NCBI GenBank assembly: GCA_020073245.1
Contig: JAIQFQ010000003.1
Location: 1 to 64,000, forward strand
Direction of reading: 5' to 3'
Length of the DNA stretch: 64,000 bases
Source of the DNA: Terriglobia bacterium
GTDB lineage: Bacteria > Acidobacteriota > Thermoanaerobaculia > Thermoanaerobaculales > Thermoanaerobaculaceae
Positions 43,916 through 52,752 of the stretch are shown one piece after another (positions within the stretch are counted from its first letter, which is position 1; each line of letters begins with the position of its first letter). The position numbers and the translations under genes were made by a program. The notes beneath the pieces were generated by a model. That model was not told where the DNA came from, ran no database searches, and worked only from the letters and a program-made list of their open reading frames with translations.

Positions 43916-45039
43916 CACTGGTCGAAGCCCTGGCCGATCGTCGGCAGGTTGTACACCGGCTTCCACCCTGGGCTCATCGGCTCCCGAAGGTACGGCTCCA
44001 TATCCTTGGCGGTCCGCAGCGTCACCTCCTCGACCGGCGGCACCTTTCCGGGAGGGAACGCCTCGAGGATCTGGTCGTTGAGCAGCGTCAGGTAGCGCAG
44101 GATCGCAGCGACCGGACGCTTGGCCTTGGCCGCCGAGCCGCGGGTGGACTTGCCGACGACACCCTCCGGCGTGGCCACGATCTCGATCGCGAAGTGACCC
44201 TCTCCCTCGGACCAGCGACTGGGCCGGCCGAACGGGTCGACCGACTTGTCGAAGTGCCCGTCGGGCAGGTAGCTCTTGCCCTTGGTGTCCACGGCGTACT
44301 TCATGTCCACCATGTCGGGATGGAGCAGCAGCCCGAGCGACGTCTCCGACTCGTCCGCGTGCACGAAGTTGGTGTCTAGCTTGCCACCCTTCTCGGTGGT
44401 CCGGAAGAACTCGCGCACGGCCCGGTGCCAGTCGATCACCCGGAAGATCCCGGGGAGCTGGTACCGCTTCTGGAACTGCTGGATCGCCGACTCGAGCACC
44501 CACAGCTGGCCGTGGTTGTTGATGACGATCTGCTTCCTGAACCCGTCGTTCCACAACCCCAGCATGACGTCGATCATCAGCTCCCGCGTCACGTTCTCGC
44601 GAACGATCACGGTGCCCGCCATGCCCAGGTGGTGGTAGGGGTGCGAGCCGTAATTCAGCGGCGGCAGCGCCAAGGCACACGGCGCCCCGCGCTTGGCGGT
44701 GTAGCGCCGCAGCCCCTCAAGGATCTGACTCACGTACAGCGTGTCGGACGCGCTGGGCAGGTGCCTGCCGTGCATCTCGGTGCAGCCGACCGGAATGAAG
44801 ACGATGTCGTTCTTCTTCCGGTTGGCCTCGACCTGGTGCCGGACGGTTGTCTGGATGTACGAGCCTGACTTGCCCCACTCGGGAGGGGAGGGGATTCCGT
44901 ACTCGGCGAGGATGGCATCTATCTCTTTGTCGCTGGCGTCCCACACCGCCTTCTTGCAGCGCCCCACCGTGTTGTCCTCGAAGAACAGGTCTGGTTCCTT
45001 GGTAGCGAGCAGCGTCGGGGTTTCTGGGTTCTCTGCCAT
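43915..45039 (-). CDS. iolN: 3-dehydro-scyllo-inosose hydrolase (IolN, creatininase family)
   Basis: IolN opens the ring of 3-dehydro-scyllo-inosose to give 5-keto-L-gluconate. The 374-residue protein belongs to the creatininase fold, with the metal-site motif GCTEMHGRHLPSASDT, INNHGQLW and the Glu in ADESETSLGLLLHP. It is about 120 residues longer than ordinary creatininases, matching IolN. Its tight linkage to iolO (ATGA overlap) repeats the Thermotoga pair. ATG 45039 has AAAGGAG at good distance; the track start at GTG 45087 would overlap the broken dehydrogenase ORF. Start choice is firm, function by homology and context. Confidence 0.85.
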   Translation of the reverse strand: MAENPETPTLLATKEPDLFFEDNTVGRCKKAVWDASDKEIDAILAEYGIPSPPEWGKSGSYIQTTVRHQVEANRKKNDIVFIPVGCTEMHGRHLPSASDTLYVSQILEGLRRYTAKRGAPCALALPPLNYGSHPYHHLGMAGTVIVRENVTRELMIDVMLGLWNDGFRKQIVINNHGQLWVLESAIQQFQKRYQLPGIFRVIDWHRAVREFFRTTEKGGKLDTNFVHADESETSLGLLLHPDMVDMKYAVDTKGKSYLPDGHFDKSVDPFGRPSRWSEGEGHFAIEIVATPEGVVGKSTRGSAAKAKRPVAAILRYLTLLNDQILEAFPPGKVPPVEEVTLRTAKDMEPYLREPMSPGWKPVYNLPTIGQGFDQ

Positions 45040-45083
45040 TTCGCATCTCCTTTCAGCCGTGAGAGCCGAAGCTTCACGGTCGT

Positions 45084-45320
45084 TCACACCTTCCTGTCTC
45101 TCCTCTGACGCCCTTCGTCGGATGACGAGAGGGCGCTTTTCTTTGCCGTGGTTTCGGGAGGGCCCAACTCGACGTTCACGGGTCGTCCGTCGCGGATTGA
45201 CTGGGTGGCAGCCAGGCTGACCGCGACCAGGCGCGCGCCGTGCGTGCGGTGCGCAACGGTCTCCGCATGCGGCAGCCTGATGCGGCCTACGCCAATGATG
45301 CCGATCCTCACATCGCTCAT
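45084..45320 (-). pseudogene. Gfo/Idh oxidoreductase remnant with internal deletion
   Basis: The 78-codon ORF begins with a good Rossmann start for this family, MSDVRIGIIGVGRIRLPHAE, up to ARLVAVS. It then jumps directly to LAATQSIRDGRPVNVE, which is the extreme C-terminal helix pattern of inositol dehydrogenases (compare LLIVLAAKQSLLENRPVRVE in the functional copy at 47587). About 280 central codons, with the substrate site, are missing. The remaining 25 residues are charged and unlike a native tail. It lies between iolK and iolN where a third dehydrogenase would sit in the operon. Confidence 0.75.
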
Positions 45321-45330
45321 GACACCGCCC

Positions 45331-46221
45331 TTACGCTGTGGCGTACGTCCTCCGCATGAATTCTTCGATCTCCTCTCGGGACTTGCGAATCGGGCCCTGA
45401 GCCTCCATCTTCAGGCTCGTCAGCGCCGCCGCCCAGAGCGTGGCCTCAGCCGGCCGAGCGCTCAGCCTCGCCGCCACATACGAGCCGAGACAGGAATCGC
45501 CCCGACCGCTGCGGCCGACGAGGGACTTGGACCGGAACTCCGCCTCGTGGATCCTGCCTCGCGCGAGCACGAGCAGCCCGTGCCTGTGAGTGAGCACGAT
45601 CTCGCCAGGTCCGAAGGCGGCGAGCGCGCTCGCTGCGCGCCTGAGATCGCTCTCCCCAGTGAGAGCCTCGGCCTCCACCGCGTCCGCCTTGAGAATGTCC
45701 ACGAGCGGCAGCACCTCCGCCCGCTCCGGCCATTCCCGGTGGTGCAGCCTGCCGTCAGCCTCACGGATGCGGACAAATCCTTGCGCATCTGCGCTGATCG
45801 TCGTCTCCTTCTTCCTGAGTTCCTGGATGACTTCGAGCGGCACCTCGCCGCGGATCGATGGGCTGATCACAAACGCGCGGGCGTCCACGCTGCGCACCTG
45901 GTCGGCGGTGAACGATCCCGCGGTCGCTGCCACGGTGAGGATCCGCTCGTCGACATTCGCCGTCGGGTACTCCAACCGCATCAGCGTCGATGAAGCGGTG
46001 GTTTCCGCGAAGACGGTGACACCCGCGCGCTCGAGCGCCTCCACCACCCGGCTATCCTCGGCGGCAAGCCGCGTGACCGCCGCCACCTTGCACCCCGACG
46101 CCAGCGCTGCGAACGCCGCGTAGTTGAACCCGCCCCCATCGATCTGCCGGGTACCGGTGGACGTCACGATTGTGTCCTTGGTGTAGTTGCCAATCGTGGC
46201 GACGTCGTAGCGCTCTTTCAT
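45331..46221 (-). CDS. PfkB-family kinase, IolK (myo-inositol kinase)-like
   Basis: The 296-residue protein is a PfkB/ribokinase-fold sugar kinase with a short N-terminal lid (GNYTKDTIVTSTG). The C-terminal signature GRSGRGDSCLGSY contains the catalytic Asp in the RGD loop. The closest match I recognise is the Thermotoga IolK, a myo-inositol 3-kinase of the same cluster type. Whether it acts on inositol, a keto-inositol, gluconate or another sugar acid is not readable. Since no gluconate kinase is seen in this locus, a role in phosphorylating gluconate is worth testing. ATG 46221; 16 bases after the transporter gene. Confidence 0.75.
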   Translation of the reverse strand: MKERYDVATIGNYTKDTIVTSTGTRQIDGGGFNYAAFAALASGCKVAAVTRLAAEDSRVVEALERAGVTVFAETTASSTLMRLEYPTANVDERILTVAATAGSFTADQVRSVDARAFVISPSIRGEVPLEVIQELRKKETTISADAQGFVRIREADGRLHHREWPERAEVLPLVDILKADAVEAEALTGESDLRRAASALAAFGPGEIVLTHRHGLLVLARGRIHEAEFRSKSLVGRSGRGDSCLGSYVAARLSARPAEATLWAAALTSLKMEAQGPIRKSREEIEEFMRRTYATA

Positions 46222-46237
46222 CGTTTCGCCGCCCTTC

Positions 46238-47587
46238 TCAGTCCCTCAGCCGGACTCGCCACAGCGTCGTCGCCAGGACCAGCGAGAGCACGGATGAGCC
46301 CACCCAAAACCAGATCGCCGTCGAGAAGTCGTAGTGCCGGACCCCATCGACCATGACCATCCCGCGTTGGATCAAATGGCCACTCAGCCACTCCTGGAGC
46401 GCTGCGCCCACGTAGGAGAAGACCCCTACGAACCCCATGGCGGCACCTGCTGCCTTCTTGGGCGCGATGTCGATTGCGAAGAGTCCCCCGAGCGAGGTCA
46501 CGAGGCCCGTCACGCCGAACCCATACAGTAGGAAGCCCGCCGTCATGAACACCGGCTTGCCCGGCGGACCGAAGAAGATCATGAAGAGTCCCGCGAGCTC
46601 GAGGATGCCGAAGATCAGGTTGACCGGTGGCCGCCGGGCTTTGAAGAGCTTGTCCGAGGCGAAGCCGAATGCGACCGCGCCCGCCATCCCGGTCAGCGTT
46701 CTGGCCATCTGCACGCTGCCGGCGAGCATCAGTGAGTAGCCCTTGCCCTCCTGCAGGTAGAGGATCCCCCAGCTGTCGATGGCGTACCGCGTGACGTACA
46801 TCAACGCGCTCGCGAGCGCGAGCACCCAGATCGCGGGGTGCTTCAACACCACACGCTGGCTCGCCCAGATGCTGCCTTTCTGATCTTCGCTGCTTGCCTT
46901 TCCTGTCAGGTGGTCGTTCTTCCAGTCCGCGACCGGGGGCAGGCCGAGCGTCTGCGGCCGGTCCTGCATCAGGAGGTAGATGGCGATAGCCACCAGAACG
47001 CCGAGCAGCCCCGGTCCCCAGTAGCCGGCCCTCCAGCCCCACGCCGTGACCACCGCAGCAACCCCGATAAACGTCAGCCCCTCGCCGAGGCCGTGAGCGG
47101 TACTCCAGATGCCGTAGATCCGACCACGCTCGCGGTTGGAAAACCACTGCGCCATCGCCACTGCACCGGCGGGCGCGCCGAACGCCTGGAACCAGCCGTT
47201 GAGCGCCCACAGCACCACCGAGAGCCAGAGCGCCGTCGAGAACCCCATCCCGAGATTGAGCGCCGCAGAGACAAGCACGCCGGTCGCGAAGAAAACTCGC
47301 AGGTTGGCGTGGTCGGCGAGAAAACCGTTCGTGAGCTTGCCGACTGCGTACGTGTAGAAGAGAGCGGCACCGATGATTCCGAGTTGCTCCGCAGAGAAGA
47401 TCCCCTCGTCGATCAGGGGCTTCTTGACCATCGACAGGGCCAGGCGGCACGTGTAGGCCAGGCCGTAGCCCACGGTGATCGCCAGCATGATGCGCAGGCG
47501 GTGCCGCTTGTAGAGACGGTCGACCTCCGCCGCGTTCGTGAGCAGCGGTCTGTCCGGACCTGTCGCGAAGAAGCTCAGCAGGCTCAT
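46238..47587 (-). CDS. MFS transporter of the organophosphate:phosphate antiporter (OPA) type
   Basis: The 449-residue protein has 12 predicted helices. The N-terminal pattern YGLAYTCRLALSMVKKPLI, GALFYTYAVGKLTNGFLADH, and later SWGILYLQEGKGYSL and APKKAAGAAMGFVGVFSYVGA are typical of the OPA family (GlpT, UhpT), which exchange sugar phosphates for inorganic phosphate. Cytoplasmic basic residues and central loop are normal. In an inositol locus with phytases, uptake of an inositol monophosphate or a sugar-acid is possible (inference). It overlaps the stop of the Gfo/Idh gene (ATGA). Confidence 0.85.
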   Translation of the reverse strand: MSLLSFFATGPDRPLLTNAAEVDRLYKRHRLRIMLAITVGYGLAYTCRLALSMVKKPLIDEGIFSAEQLGIIGAALFYTYAVGKLTNGFLADHANLRVFFATGVLVSAALNLGMGFSTALWLSVVLWALNGWFQAFGAPAGAVAMAQWFSNRERGRIYGIWSTAHGLGEGLTFIGVAAVVTAWGWRAGYWGPGLLGVLVAIAIYLLMQDRPQTLGLPPVADWKNDHLTGKASSEDQKGSIWASQRVVLKHPAIWVLALASALMYVTRYAIDSWGILYLQEGKGYSLMLAGSVQMARTLTGMAGAVAFGFASDKLFKARRPPVNLIFGILELAGLFMIFFGPPGKPVFMTAGFLLYGFGVTGLVTSLGGLFAIDIAPKKAAGAAMGFVGVFSYVGAALQEWLSGHLIQRGMVMVDGVRHYDFSTAIWFWVGSSVLSLVLATTLWRVRLRD

Positions 47588-48609
47588 CAGCCCTTCTTGG
47601 ACGCGATAGATGCCGGTTTCTCGACCCGGACCGGCCGGTTCTCGAGCAACGACTGTTTGGCTGCCAGGACGATGAGCAGTGCCATGAGGCCGTCGTTGCC
47701 CCCTGCCGGGGGTTCCCTGTCCCCGCGGATGCTGGCGAAGAAAGCCTCGAGCTCGAGCACAAATGACCGTTGATAGCGCTCCAGGAAGAAGTACAGCGGA
47801 TTCTCGTGGCGCACGCCCGCGCCGCTGCGGAGAACCGTCCGCGCGGGGGTCTCGTTGAACGCCTCGATCCCACCCTTCGAGCCGAACACCTCGATCCGCT
47901 GGTCGTAGCCGAACACCGCCTGGCGGCTGTTCTCGATCACCGCGAGCGCGCCGTTTGACAGCCGCATCGAGATCACGGCAGTGTCGATGTCCCCAGCCAC
48001 CCCGATCGCGGGATCCACGAGGACGGCTCCGTAGGCGTGCACCTCCTCCACCTCGCTCCCCGAGAGGAACCGCACCATGTCGAAGTCGTGGATCGTCATG
48101 TCAGCGAACATCCCGCCCGAGGACTTGACGTACTCGATCGGCGGTGCGGCCGGGTCGCGCGCCGTGATCCTGACCAACTGGACGTCTCCGACCTCGCCGT
48201 CGGCTACGGCCCGCCGGACCCTGGCAAAGGTGGGATCGAAGCGCCGGTTGAAACCCTCCTGGAGCTTCACGCCGCTACGCTTAACCGTCTCGAGCGTGGC
48301 GCGGACTCGCTCCGCGTCGACGGCGATCGGTTTTTCGCAGAAGACGTGCTTGCCCACCTTTGCGGCCGCCTCCGTGAACTCCGCGTGCGACGGCGTCGGC
48401 GAGCAGACCAGCACCGCCTCGATCTCCGGGTCCTTCAACACGTCCTCGGGGTTCTTGCTCGTGGCGACCGCAGGCCCCGGCCACTCCTTGAAGTCGACGT
48501 AGGGATCCGCGATCGCCTTCAGACGGACACCGGTCATTGCCATGAGGTTGTTCGCGTGAATCTTGCCGATCCTCCCGGCGCCCAGGATCCCTGCGGTGAT
48601 CACTCTCAT
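47587..48609 (-). CDS. Gfo/Idh/MocA oxidoreductase, inositol 2-dehydrogenase type (copy 2)
   Basis: The 340-residue protein has the NAD-binding GILGAGRIGKIHANN, EKPIAVD (catalytic Lys), QEGFNRRFDPTF and the HDFDM motif with the catalytic Asp/His near residue 170-175. The family includes IolG, which oxidises myo-inositol to scyllo-inosose. The sister gene upstream is about half identical by eye, including the DPAIG/DPEIG segment and RQ...GYDQR. The two may act on different inositol isomers. ATG 48609 overlaps the previous stop (ATGA). Confidence 0.88.
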   Translation of the reverse strand: MRVITAGILGAGRIGKIHANNLMAMTGVRLKAIADPYVDFKEWPGPAVATSKNPEDVLKDPEIEAVLVCSPTPSHAEFTEAAAKVGKHVFCEKPIAVDAERVRATLETVKRSGVKLQEGFNRRFDPTFARVRRAVADGEVGDVQLVRITARDPAAPPIEYVKSSGGMFADMTIHDFDMVRFLSGSEVEEVHAYGAVLVDPAIGVAGDIDTAVISMRLSNGALAVIENSRQAVFGYDQRIEVFGSKGGIEAFNETPARTVLRSGAGVRHENPLYFFLERYQRSFVLELEAFFASIRGDREPPAGGNDGLMALLIVLAAKQSLLENRPVRVEKPASIASKKG

Positions 48610-49643
48610 CGCCGTTGCCCTCCGCTGCTGCGCTGGACGTCTTCCGAAAGCCGGACCGGTCTGTGCTCCAGGTGCGAGGTCTTTGCGGCAGCGGCCGCCT
48701 TCACTGCGGCCAGAGCATCCTCGGCACCGACGCGGACCGGCGATCCCTCCCGAACCGCCGCGACGAACGCAGAAAGCTCCGCGATGAACGCCTCGCGGTA
48801 CCGCCCGACGAAGTTCTCGTGCGGCTTGTCGGCCACGACGCCCCCCTTCGAGCTCGAGACGACCGTTGTGGGGGTGGTGTTCTCGACGACGATGCTCCCT
48901 TTCGAGCCGAACACCTCGAACCTCTGGTCGTAGCCGTAGTTCGTCTGGCGGCTGCAATCGATGACCCCGAGGGCGCCGCTGGCGAGCCGCACGGTGATGA
49001 CGGCCGTGTCGACGTCGCCGGCCTTTCCGATCTCCGGGTCCACGAGCACTGCCCCCACCGCAAACAGCTCCACGATCTCGCTGCCGGAGAGGAAGCGGAT
49101 GGTGTCGAAGTCGTGGATCGCAAAGTCGAAGAACAAACCCCCGGAGCGTTTCACGAACTCGATCGGAGGCGCTTTCGGATCACGGTTCGTGACCCGCAGG
49201 TGGTGGATCTCGCCGACCGCTCCGGCCTTGACCCCCTGCCACATCTTGAGAAGGCTCGGATCGAAGCGACGGTTGAAACCTACCTGGAGCTTGACGCCGG
49301 CGGAGGCTGCCGCGGCTCGGGCCTGCTCGATGGGCTCCGGCTCGAACGCCACCGGTTTCTCGCAGAAAATGTGCTTGCCCGCCGCGGCAGCCCGCCGGAT
49401 CAACTCGACGTGAAACCCTGATGGGGCCGTGATGACGACGCCCTCGATCTCCGGGTCTTGGAGAATCTTGTCAGCGTTGGTCGATCGCACCGGGATGCCC
49501 AACGCGTCGGCCCAGGCCGGATCGACCTGCCTCCGGCTGACGACCGCCTTGACGTAGGCATCGGGTATGGCGTGCACGAGGTTCTCCGTGTGCATCCTTC
49601 CGATGCGTCCGATACCTATCACCCCAACCGTCGTCGGCCTCAT
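48606..49643 (-). CDS. Gfo/Idh/MocA oxidoreductase, inositol 2-dehydrogenase type (copy 1)
   Basis: The 345-residue protein has GVIGIGRIGRMHTEN, EKPVAFE, QVGFNRRFDPSL and a SGGLFFDFAIHDFDTIRF catalytic region. The order and motifs are those of myo-inositol 2-dehydrogenase (IolG). The two paralogues probably provide one enzyme each for myo-inositol and another isomer such as scyllo- or D-chiro-inositol, expected from partial phytate hydrolysis. Start ATG 49643; 174 bases separate it from the TonB receptor stop, with no clear terminator. Confidence 0.88.
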   Translation of the reverse strand: MRPTTVGVIGIGRIGRMHTENLVHAIPDAYVKAVVSRRQVDPAWADALGIPVRSTNADKILQDPEIEGVVITAPSGFHVELIRRAAAAGKHIFCEKPVAFEPEPIEQARAAAASAGVKLQVGFNRRFDPSLLKMWQGVKAGAVGEIHHLRVTNRDPKAPPIEFVKRSGGLFFDFAIHDFDTIRFLSGSEIVELFAVGAVLVDPEIGKAGDVDTAVITVRLASGALGVIDCSRQTNYGYDQRFEVFGSKGSIVVENTTPTTVVSSSKGGVVADKPHENFVGRYREAFIAELSAFVAAVREGSPVRVGAEDALAAVKAAAAAKTSHLEHRPVRLSEDVQRSSGGQRR

Positions 49644-49817
49644 GAGTCACCTACCTCCCGCTCTTCCTCGAGCGACCACGCCATGAGATGGGCGCAAGCC
49701 GCGGGCACACACTTTGCGTCTTCCCAACTCCGTAAGAGAAAGGGCTCGCGATCGCAACCGACGAGGCTGGGATCGTTTGGAAGCTAGCTCAGATCATCGT
49801 CTCCGCGGTTCTGCCTC

Positions 49818-52517
49818 CTAGAAGTTGAGCTTCACCCCGATAGTCCCCCACCACTTGTAGTACTCCTCCTGCAGCGGCCTGTCCGACGTACCCTCGTAGA
49901 TGCGGTACGGCTCGTTGGTGAGGTTGTTCACCTCTAGGAACGCAGCGATCTTGTGCCCTATCTGCTGCTGGGCCGAGAAGTCGAGCTGGGTGTGGGTGTC
50001 CACCCACTGGTCGGGCGCGCCTTCCGTTCCGACAAAGAAGATGGCCTTGCCGTTGTAGTTGACCGAGACCCGCCCGGAGAACCCGGCCTTCTCGTAGGTC
50101 AGCGCGACGTTGCCGATGCCCTTGGCCTGCCCGGGCAGGGCGCTGTCGGGGTGTCCCGGGTAGCTCGACTTCGAGTCGGCGTAGGTGTAGTTCAAGTACA
50201 GCCCGAGCCCGTCGAGAGGCTTCGGAAGCGAGCTGAAGCGTGCCTGGTACGCGGCCTCGAGACCGCGCAGCCAGCCCTCCTCGGCGTTGATCGGCTGGGT
50301 GACCTCGTACGGTACGCCGTCGATGATCTCCTGTCCGACGGCGGTGTAGATGTTGTCCGTGATCCGCTTGTAGAACGCCCCCGCCGAGAAGATGCCGACC
50401 GACGGCAGGTAGTGCTCGAACAGCAGGTCGAGGTTCCACGACGTCGTGGCTTTGAGGTCGGGGTTGCCCTTGGTGATGGACTGACCCTCGTGACTAAGGA
50501 TGACGTTGGGGTTCACCTGAAAGAAGTCGGGACGCGCGAAGGAGCGTGTGATGGCGACCCGGAAGTTGGAACGCTCGCCGACCTTGTACTTGAGGTGGAC
50601 CATCGGCAGCACCGTGGTGTAGTCCTTCTTGCCGGAGATCGGGGTCAGGCCCGACGGGTTCCCTTCCGTATCGTAGATCAACTCGTGGGAGTCGTACGTG
50701 TTGTGGGTGTTCTCCGCCCGCACCCCGGCCAGGATGATGAGGTTGGCACCGAGGTCGAACTCGGCCATCCCATAGACCGCGATCGTGTTCTCCTTGGCAT
50801 TGAGGCCAGCCAGGGAATCTTCGAGGCTGTACTCGCCGGTCAGCGTGCCGTCTGCCTTGCCGTTGGCGAGGAAGTCCCTCATCTTCTTGGGATCCTCGAA
50901 CAACGGAAGGGTGTAGCGGCCGTCGACGAACGGCGTTGCGGTTGTGAAGGAGCCGAGGAAGTCGGTCAAGTACAACGTCTGGTCGGTGGTGTACGTGTAC
51001 AAGTCGTACGTCTGGTTCTTTTCCTTGAAGCGGGCCTTGGCGCCGAACTTGACGAGGCCGCTGAAGCTGGTGTCGCGGTAGAACGCTCTGGTGAGGTCGA
51101 CCGAGCCGGTGTAGTCCCTCTCGCTGGCGTGCTTGGCGGTCGTCACGAGCTTGTTGAACAGCGCCTTGGTAATGTCCATGTTGGTGGGGTTCGCCTGGAT
51201 GTTGTCCGGATCGATGGAGGTGGGGGAGACGTTGGGGCTGAACTTCACCTTCTTCTGGGTGAACGTCGTGGTGACCTGATCCGGTGTGTCCTCGGAGGAC
51301 TTGTTCCATGCGACGTGGTAGTTGAGGACCGACTCGCCGAGCATTGCACTCCCTCCGGCGCTGAGGGAGTTGATGTGGGAGGTCTGGGTGCGGTCGCGCA
51401 GCTCCCATCCTTCTTGGCCCTTCGTGACCAGGTTGCGGAGGTTCCGACGGATCTCGCTGTCCTTGTACAGGTTGAACAGCCCGCGCAGGTGGAACTCCGA
51501 GCCAGTCGAGAACTGCCGGTCGATCGAACCGGTGAAGCCGGACCGCTCCCGCGTGAGCGTGTAGTCACGGAGCGAGAGCTCATCCAGGTTGCCTTCGACA
51601 TAGGTCGGCTCGAAGTCGTCGGAGCCCCGGTTGGCCTGGCTGCCGGTCAGCGACAGCAGGAGGCCGGTCTTGCCCTCGCTGAAGCGCCGACCCCAGGTGA
51701 ACGCCGCGTTCGCGAGCGTGTCCTTCGAGATCGCGTCCCACCCCCCTCCGATCGTTGCCTGGATGCGCTGCTCCAGGGGCGCCCTCTTGGTCACCAGGTC
51801 CACCGTGCCCCCGATCGCGTCGCCGTCCATGTCGGGGGTGAGCGCCTTCGAGACCTGGATCGCCTCGAGGAGGTCGGCCGGGATGGTGTCGAGAGCGATC
51901 GTGCGCACATCGGCTTCGGACGCGGGGATGCGCTCGCCGTTGACGGTCGTGGAGTTCAGCCGCTGTTCGGTGCCGCGGATCAGCACGTAGCGCCCCTCGC
52001 CCTGGTCACGCAGCAGCGAGACTGCGGGGAGCCGCTGCGTCGCCTCGGCCGCGTTGGGGTCGGGGAACTGGCTCATCTGGTCCGACGCGACAACGTTGGT
52101 GATGTTGACCGCGTTCTCCTGGGTGTTGAGCGCCTTCGCCTGCCCCTCGATGATCGGCGAACCGCTGACCCTGATCGCCTCGCTGTACGCGAGCTTGGCG
52201 TCCAGGGTCGCCGTCTCACCGGCCGCTACCTTCACCGTCCCCGTCACCGCTGCCAAACCGAGGTAGGTGAACACGAGCGTGTGCTCGCCGGCGGGAACTG
52301 GGCCGATGCGGTACGCCCCGCGGAAGTTCGTGGTGGCTTCCAGGTTTGTTCCCGCCAGCGTGACGCTCACCTTGGACAGCGCATCGCCCGTCGGCCCTCG
52401 TACTGTTCCGACGATCGTGCCGCTGCCCGACTGCGCCTGGGCGACGCCAGAAAGCAGGGCAAGCCCAGCAATGAGAAACGGAATGATCCAACTTCGGTTC
52501 CTGTGCCCGGACGCCAT
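49818..52517 (-). CDS. TonB-dependent receptor
   Basis: The 899-residue protein has a signal peptide (SWIIPFLIAGLALLSGVAQA). A carboxypeptidase-regulatory-like domain (about 30-110: IVGTVRGPTGDALSKVSVTL) follows, then the plug domain (about 125-260: FPDPNAAEATQRLPAVSL, VLIRGTEQRLNSTTVNG), and the outer-membrane barrel ends TIGVKLNF. It belongs to the TonB-dependent receptor group with plug motif TPDMDGDAIGGTVDLVTKRA, common for carbohydrate and organic substrates. Phytate, inositol phosphates or inositol derivatives are expected substrates from context. ATG 52517 follows AAGGAGGAG; two operators lie upstream. Confidence 0.9.
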   Translation of the reverse strand: MASGHRNRSWIIPFLIAGLALLSGVAQAQSGSGTIVGTVRGPTGDALSKVSVTLAGTNLEATTNFRGAYRIGPVPAGEHTLVFTYLGLAAVTGTVKVAAGETATLDAKLAYSEAIRVSGSPIIEGQAKALNTQENAVNITNVVASDQMSQFPDPNAAEATQRLPAVSLLRDQGEGRYVLIRGTEQRLNSTTVNGERIPASEADVRTIALDTIPADLLEAIQVSKALTPDMDGDAIGGTVDLVTKRAPLEQRIQATIGGGWDAISKDTLANAAFTWGRRFSEGKTGLLLSLTGSQANRGSDDFEPTYVEGNLDELSLRDYTLTRERSGFTGSIDRQFSTGSEFHLRGLFNLYKDSEIRRNLRNLVTKGQEGWELRDRTQTSHINSLSAGGSAMLGESVLNYHVAWNKSSEDTPDQVTTTFTQKKVKFSPNVSPTSIDPDNIQANPTNMDITKALFNKLVTTAKHASERDYTGSVDLTRAFYRDTSFSGLVKFGAKARFKEKNQTYDLYTYTTDQTLYLTDFLGSFTTATPFVDGRYTLPLFEDPKKMRDFLANGKADGTLTGEYSLEDSLAGLNAKENTIAVYGMAEFDLGANLIILAGVRAENTHNTYDSHELIYDTEGNPSGLTPISGKKDYTTVLPMVHLKYKVGERSNFRVAITRSFARPDFFQVNPNVILSHEGQSITKGNPDLKATTSWNLDLLFEHYLPSVGIFSAGAFYKRITDNIYTAVGQEIIDGVPYEVTQPINAEEGWLRGLEAAYQARFSSLPKPLDGLGLYLNYTYADSKSSYPGHPDSALPGQAKGIGNVALTYEKAGFSGRVSVNYNGKAIFFVGTEGAPDQWVDTHTQLDFSAQQQIGHKIAAFLEVNNLTNEPYRIYEGTSDRPLQEEYYKWWGTIGVKLNF

Positions 52518-52594
52518 CGTCTCCTCCTTGCAGGTTGGTTGTGCCCTTCGCACGGTGGATTCGCTCCGTACCTACCGCGTTTGGGACCCCGTTA

Positions 52595-52606
52595 TGGAAC
52601 GTTCCA
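52595..52606. promoter_or_regulatory. LacI-type operator 1 (TGGAACGTTCCA)
   Basis: Perfect 12-bp palindrome 78 bases upstream of the TonB receptor ATG. An AT-rich TTTAAA (52616-52621) on the receptor's upstream side could be its -10 element, placing the operator at the transcription start. Confidence 0.75.
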
Positions 52607-52684
52607 ACTGCGCCGTTTAAAAGAATCACCTCCCGTCCTACGTGCTACCTGCACACCGCGCTTGGCGGTTTCGTGGCGCCGTAC

Positions 52685-52696
52685 TGGAACGTTCCA
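52685..52696. promoter_or_regulatory. LacI-type operator 2 (TGGAACGTTCCA)
   Basis: Second perfect palindrome, 90 bases from operator 1 and 45 bases from operator 3. It is just upstream of the -35 box of the regulator gene. Confidence 0.75.
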
Positions 52697-52698
52697 TC

Positions 52699-52728
52699 TT
52701 GCAACCAACCGAATAGTTCTGCTATGAT
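52699..52728 (+). promoter_or_regulatory. lacI-family gene promoter
   Basis: TTGCAA (52699-52704) and TATGAT (52723-52728) are spaced by 18 bases. Operator 3 starts one base after the -10 box, so the regulator is expected to repress itself. The leader carries AGGAGGA before ATG 52753. Confidence 0.6.
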
Positions 52729-52729
52729 T

Positions 52730-52741
52730 CGGAGCGTTCCA
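52730..52741. promoter_or_regulatory. LacI-type operator 3 (CGGAGCGTTCCA)
   Basis: Two mismatches from the perfect palindrome, overlapping the predicted transcription start of the regulator gene and ending 11 bases before its ATG. Confidence 0.65.
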
Positions 52742-52752
52742 GGAGGAATCTA

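Noticed and set aside
49953-52727. 924-codon plus-strand ORF opposite the TonB receptor
   Set aside because: High-GC antisense shadow: Arg/Gly/Val-rich with no domain, while the minus strand encodes a clear receptor with ribosome-binding site and signal peptide.
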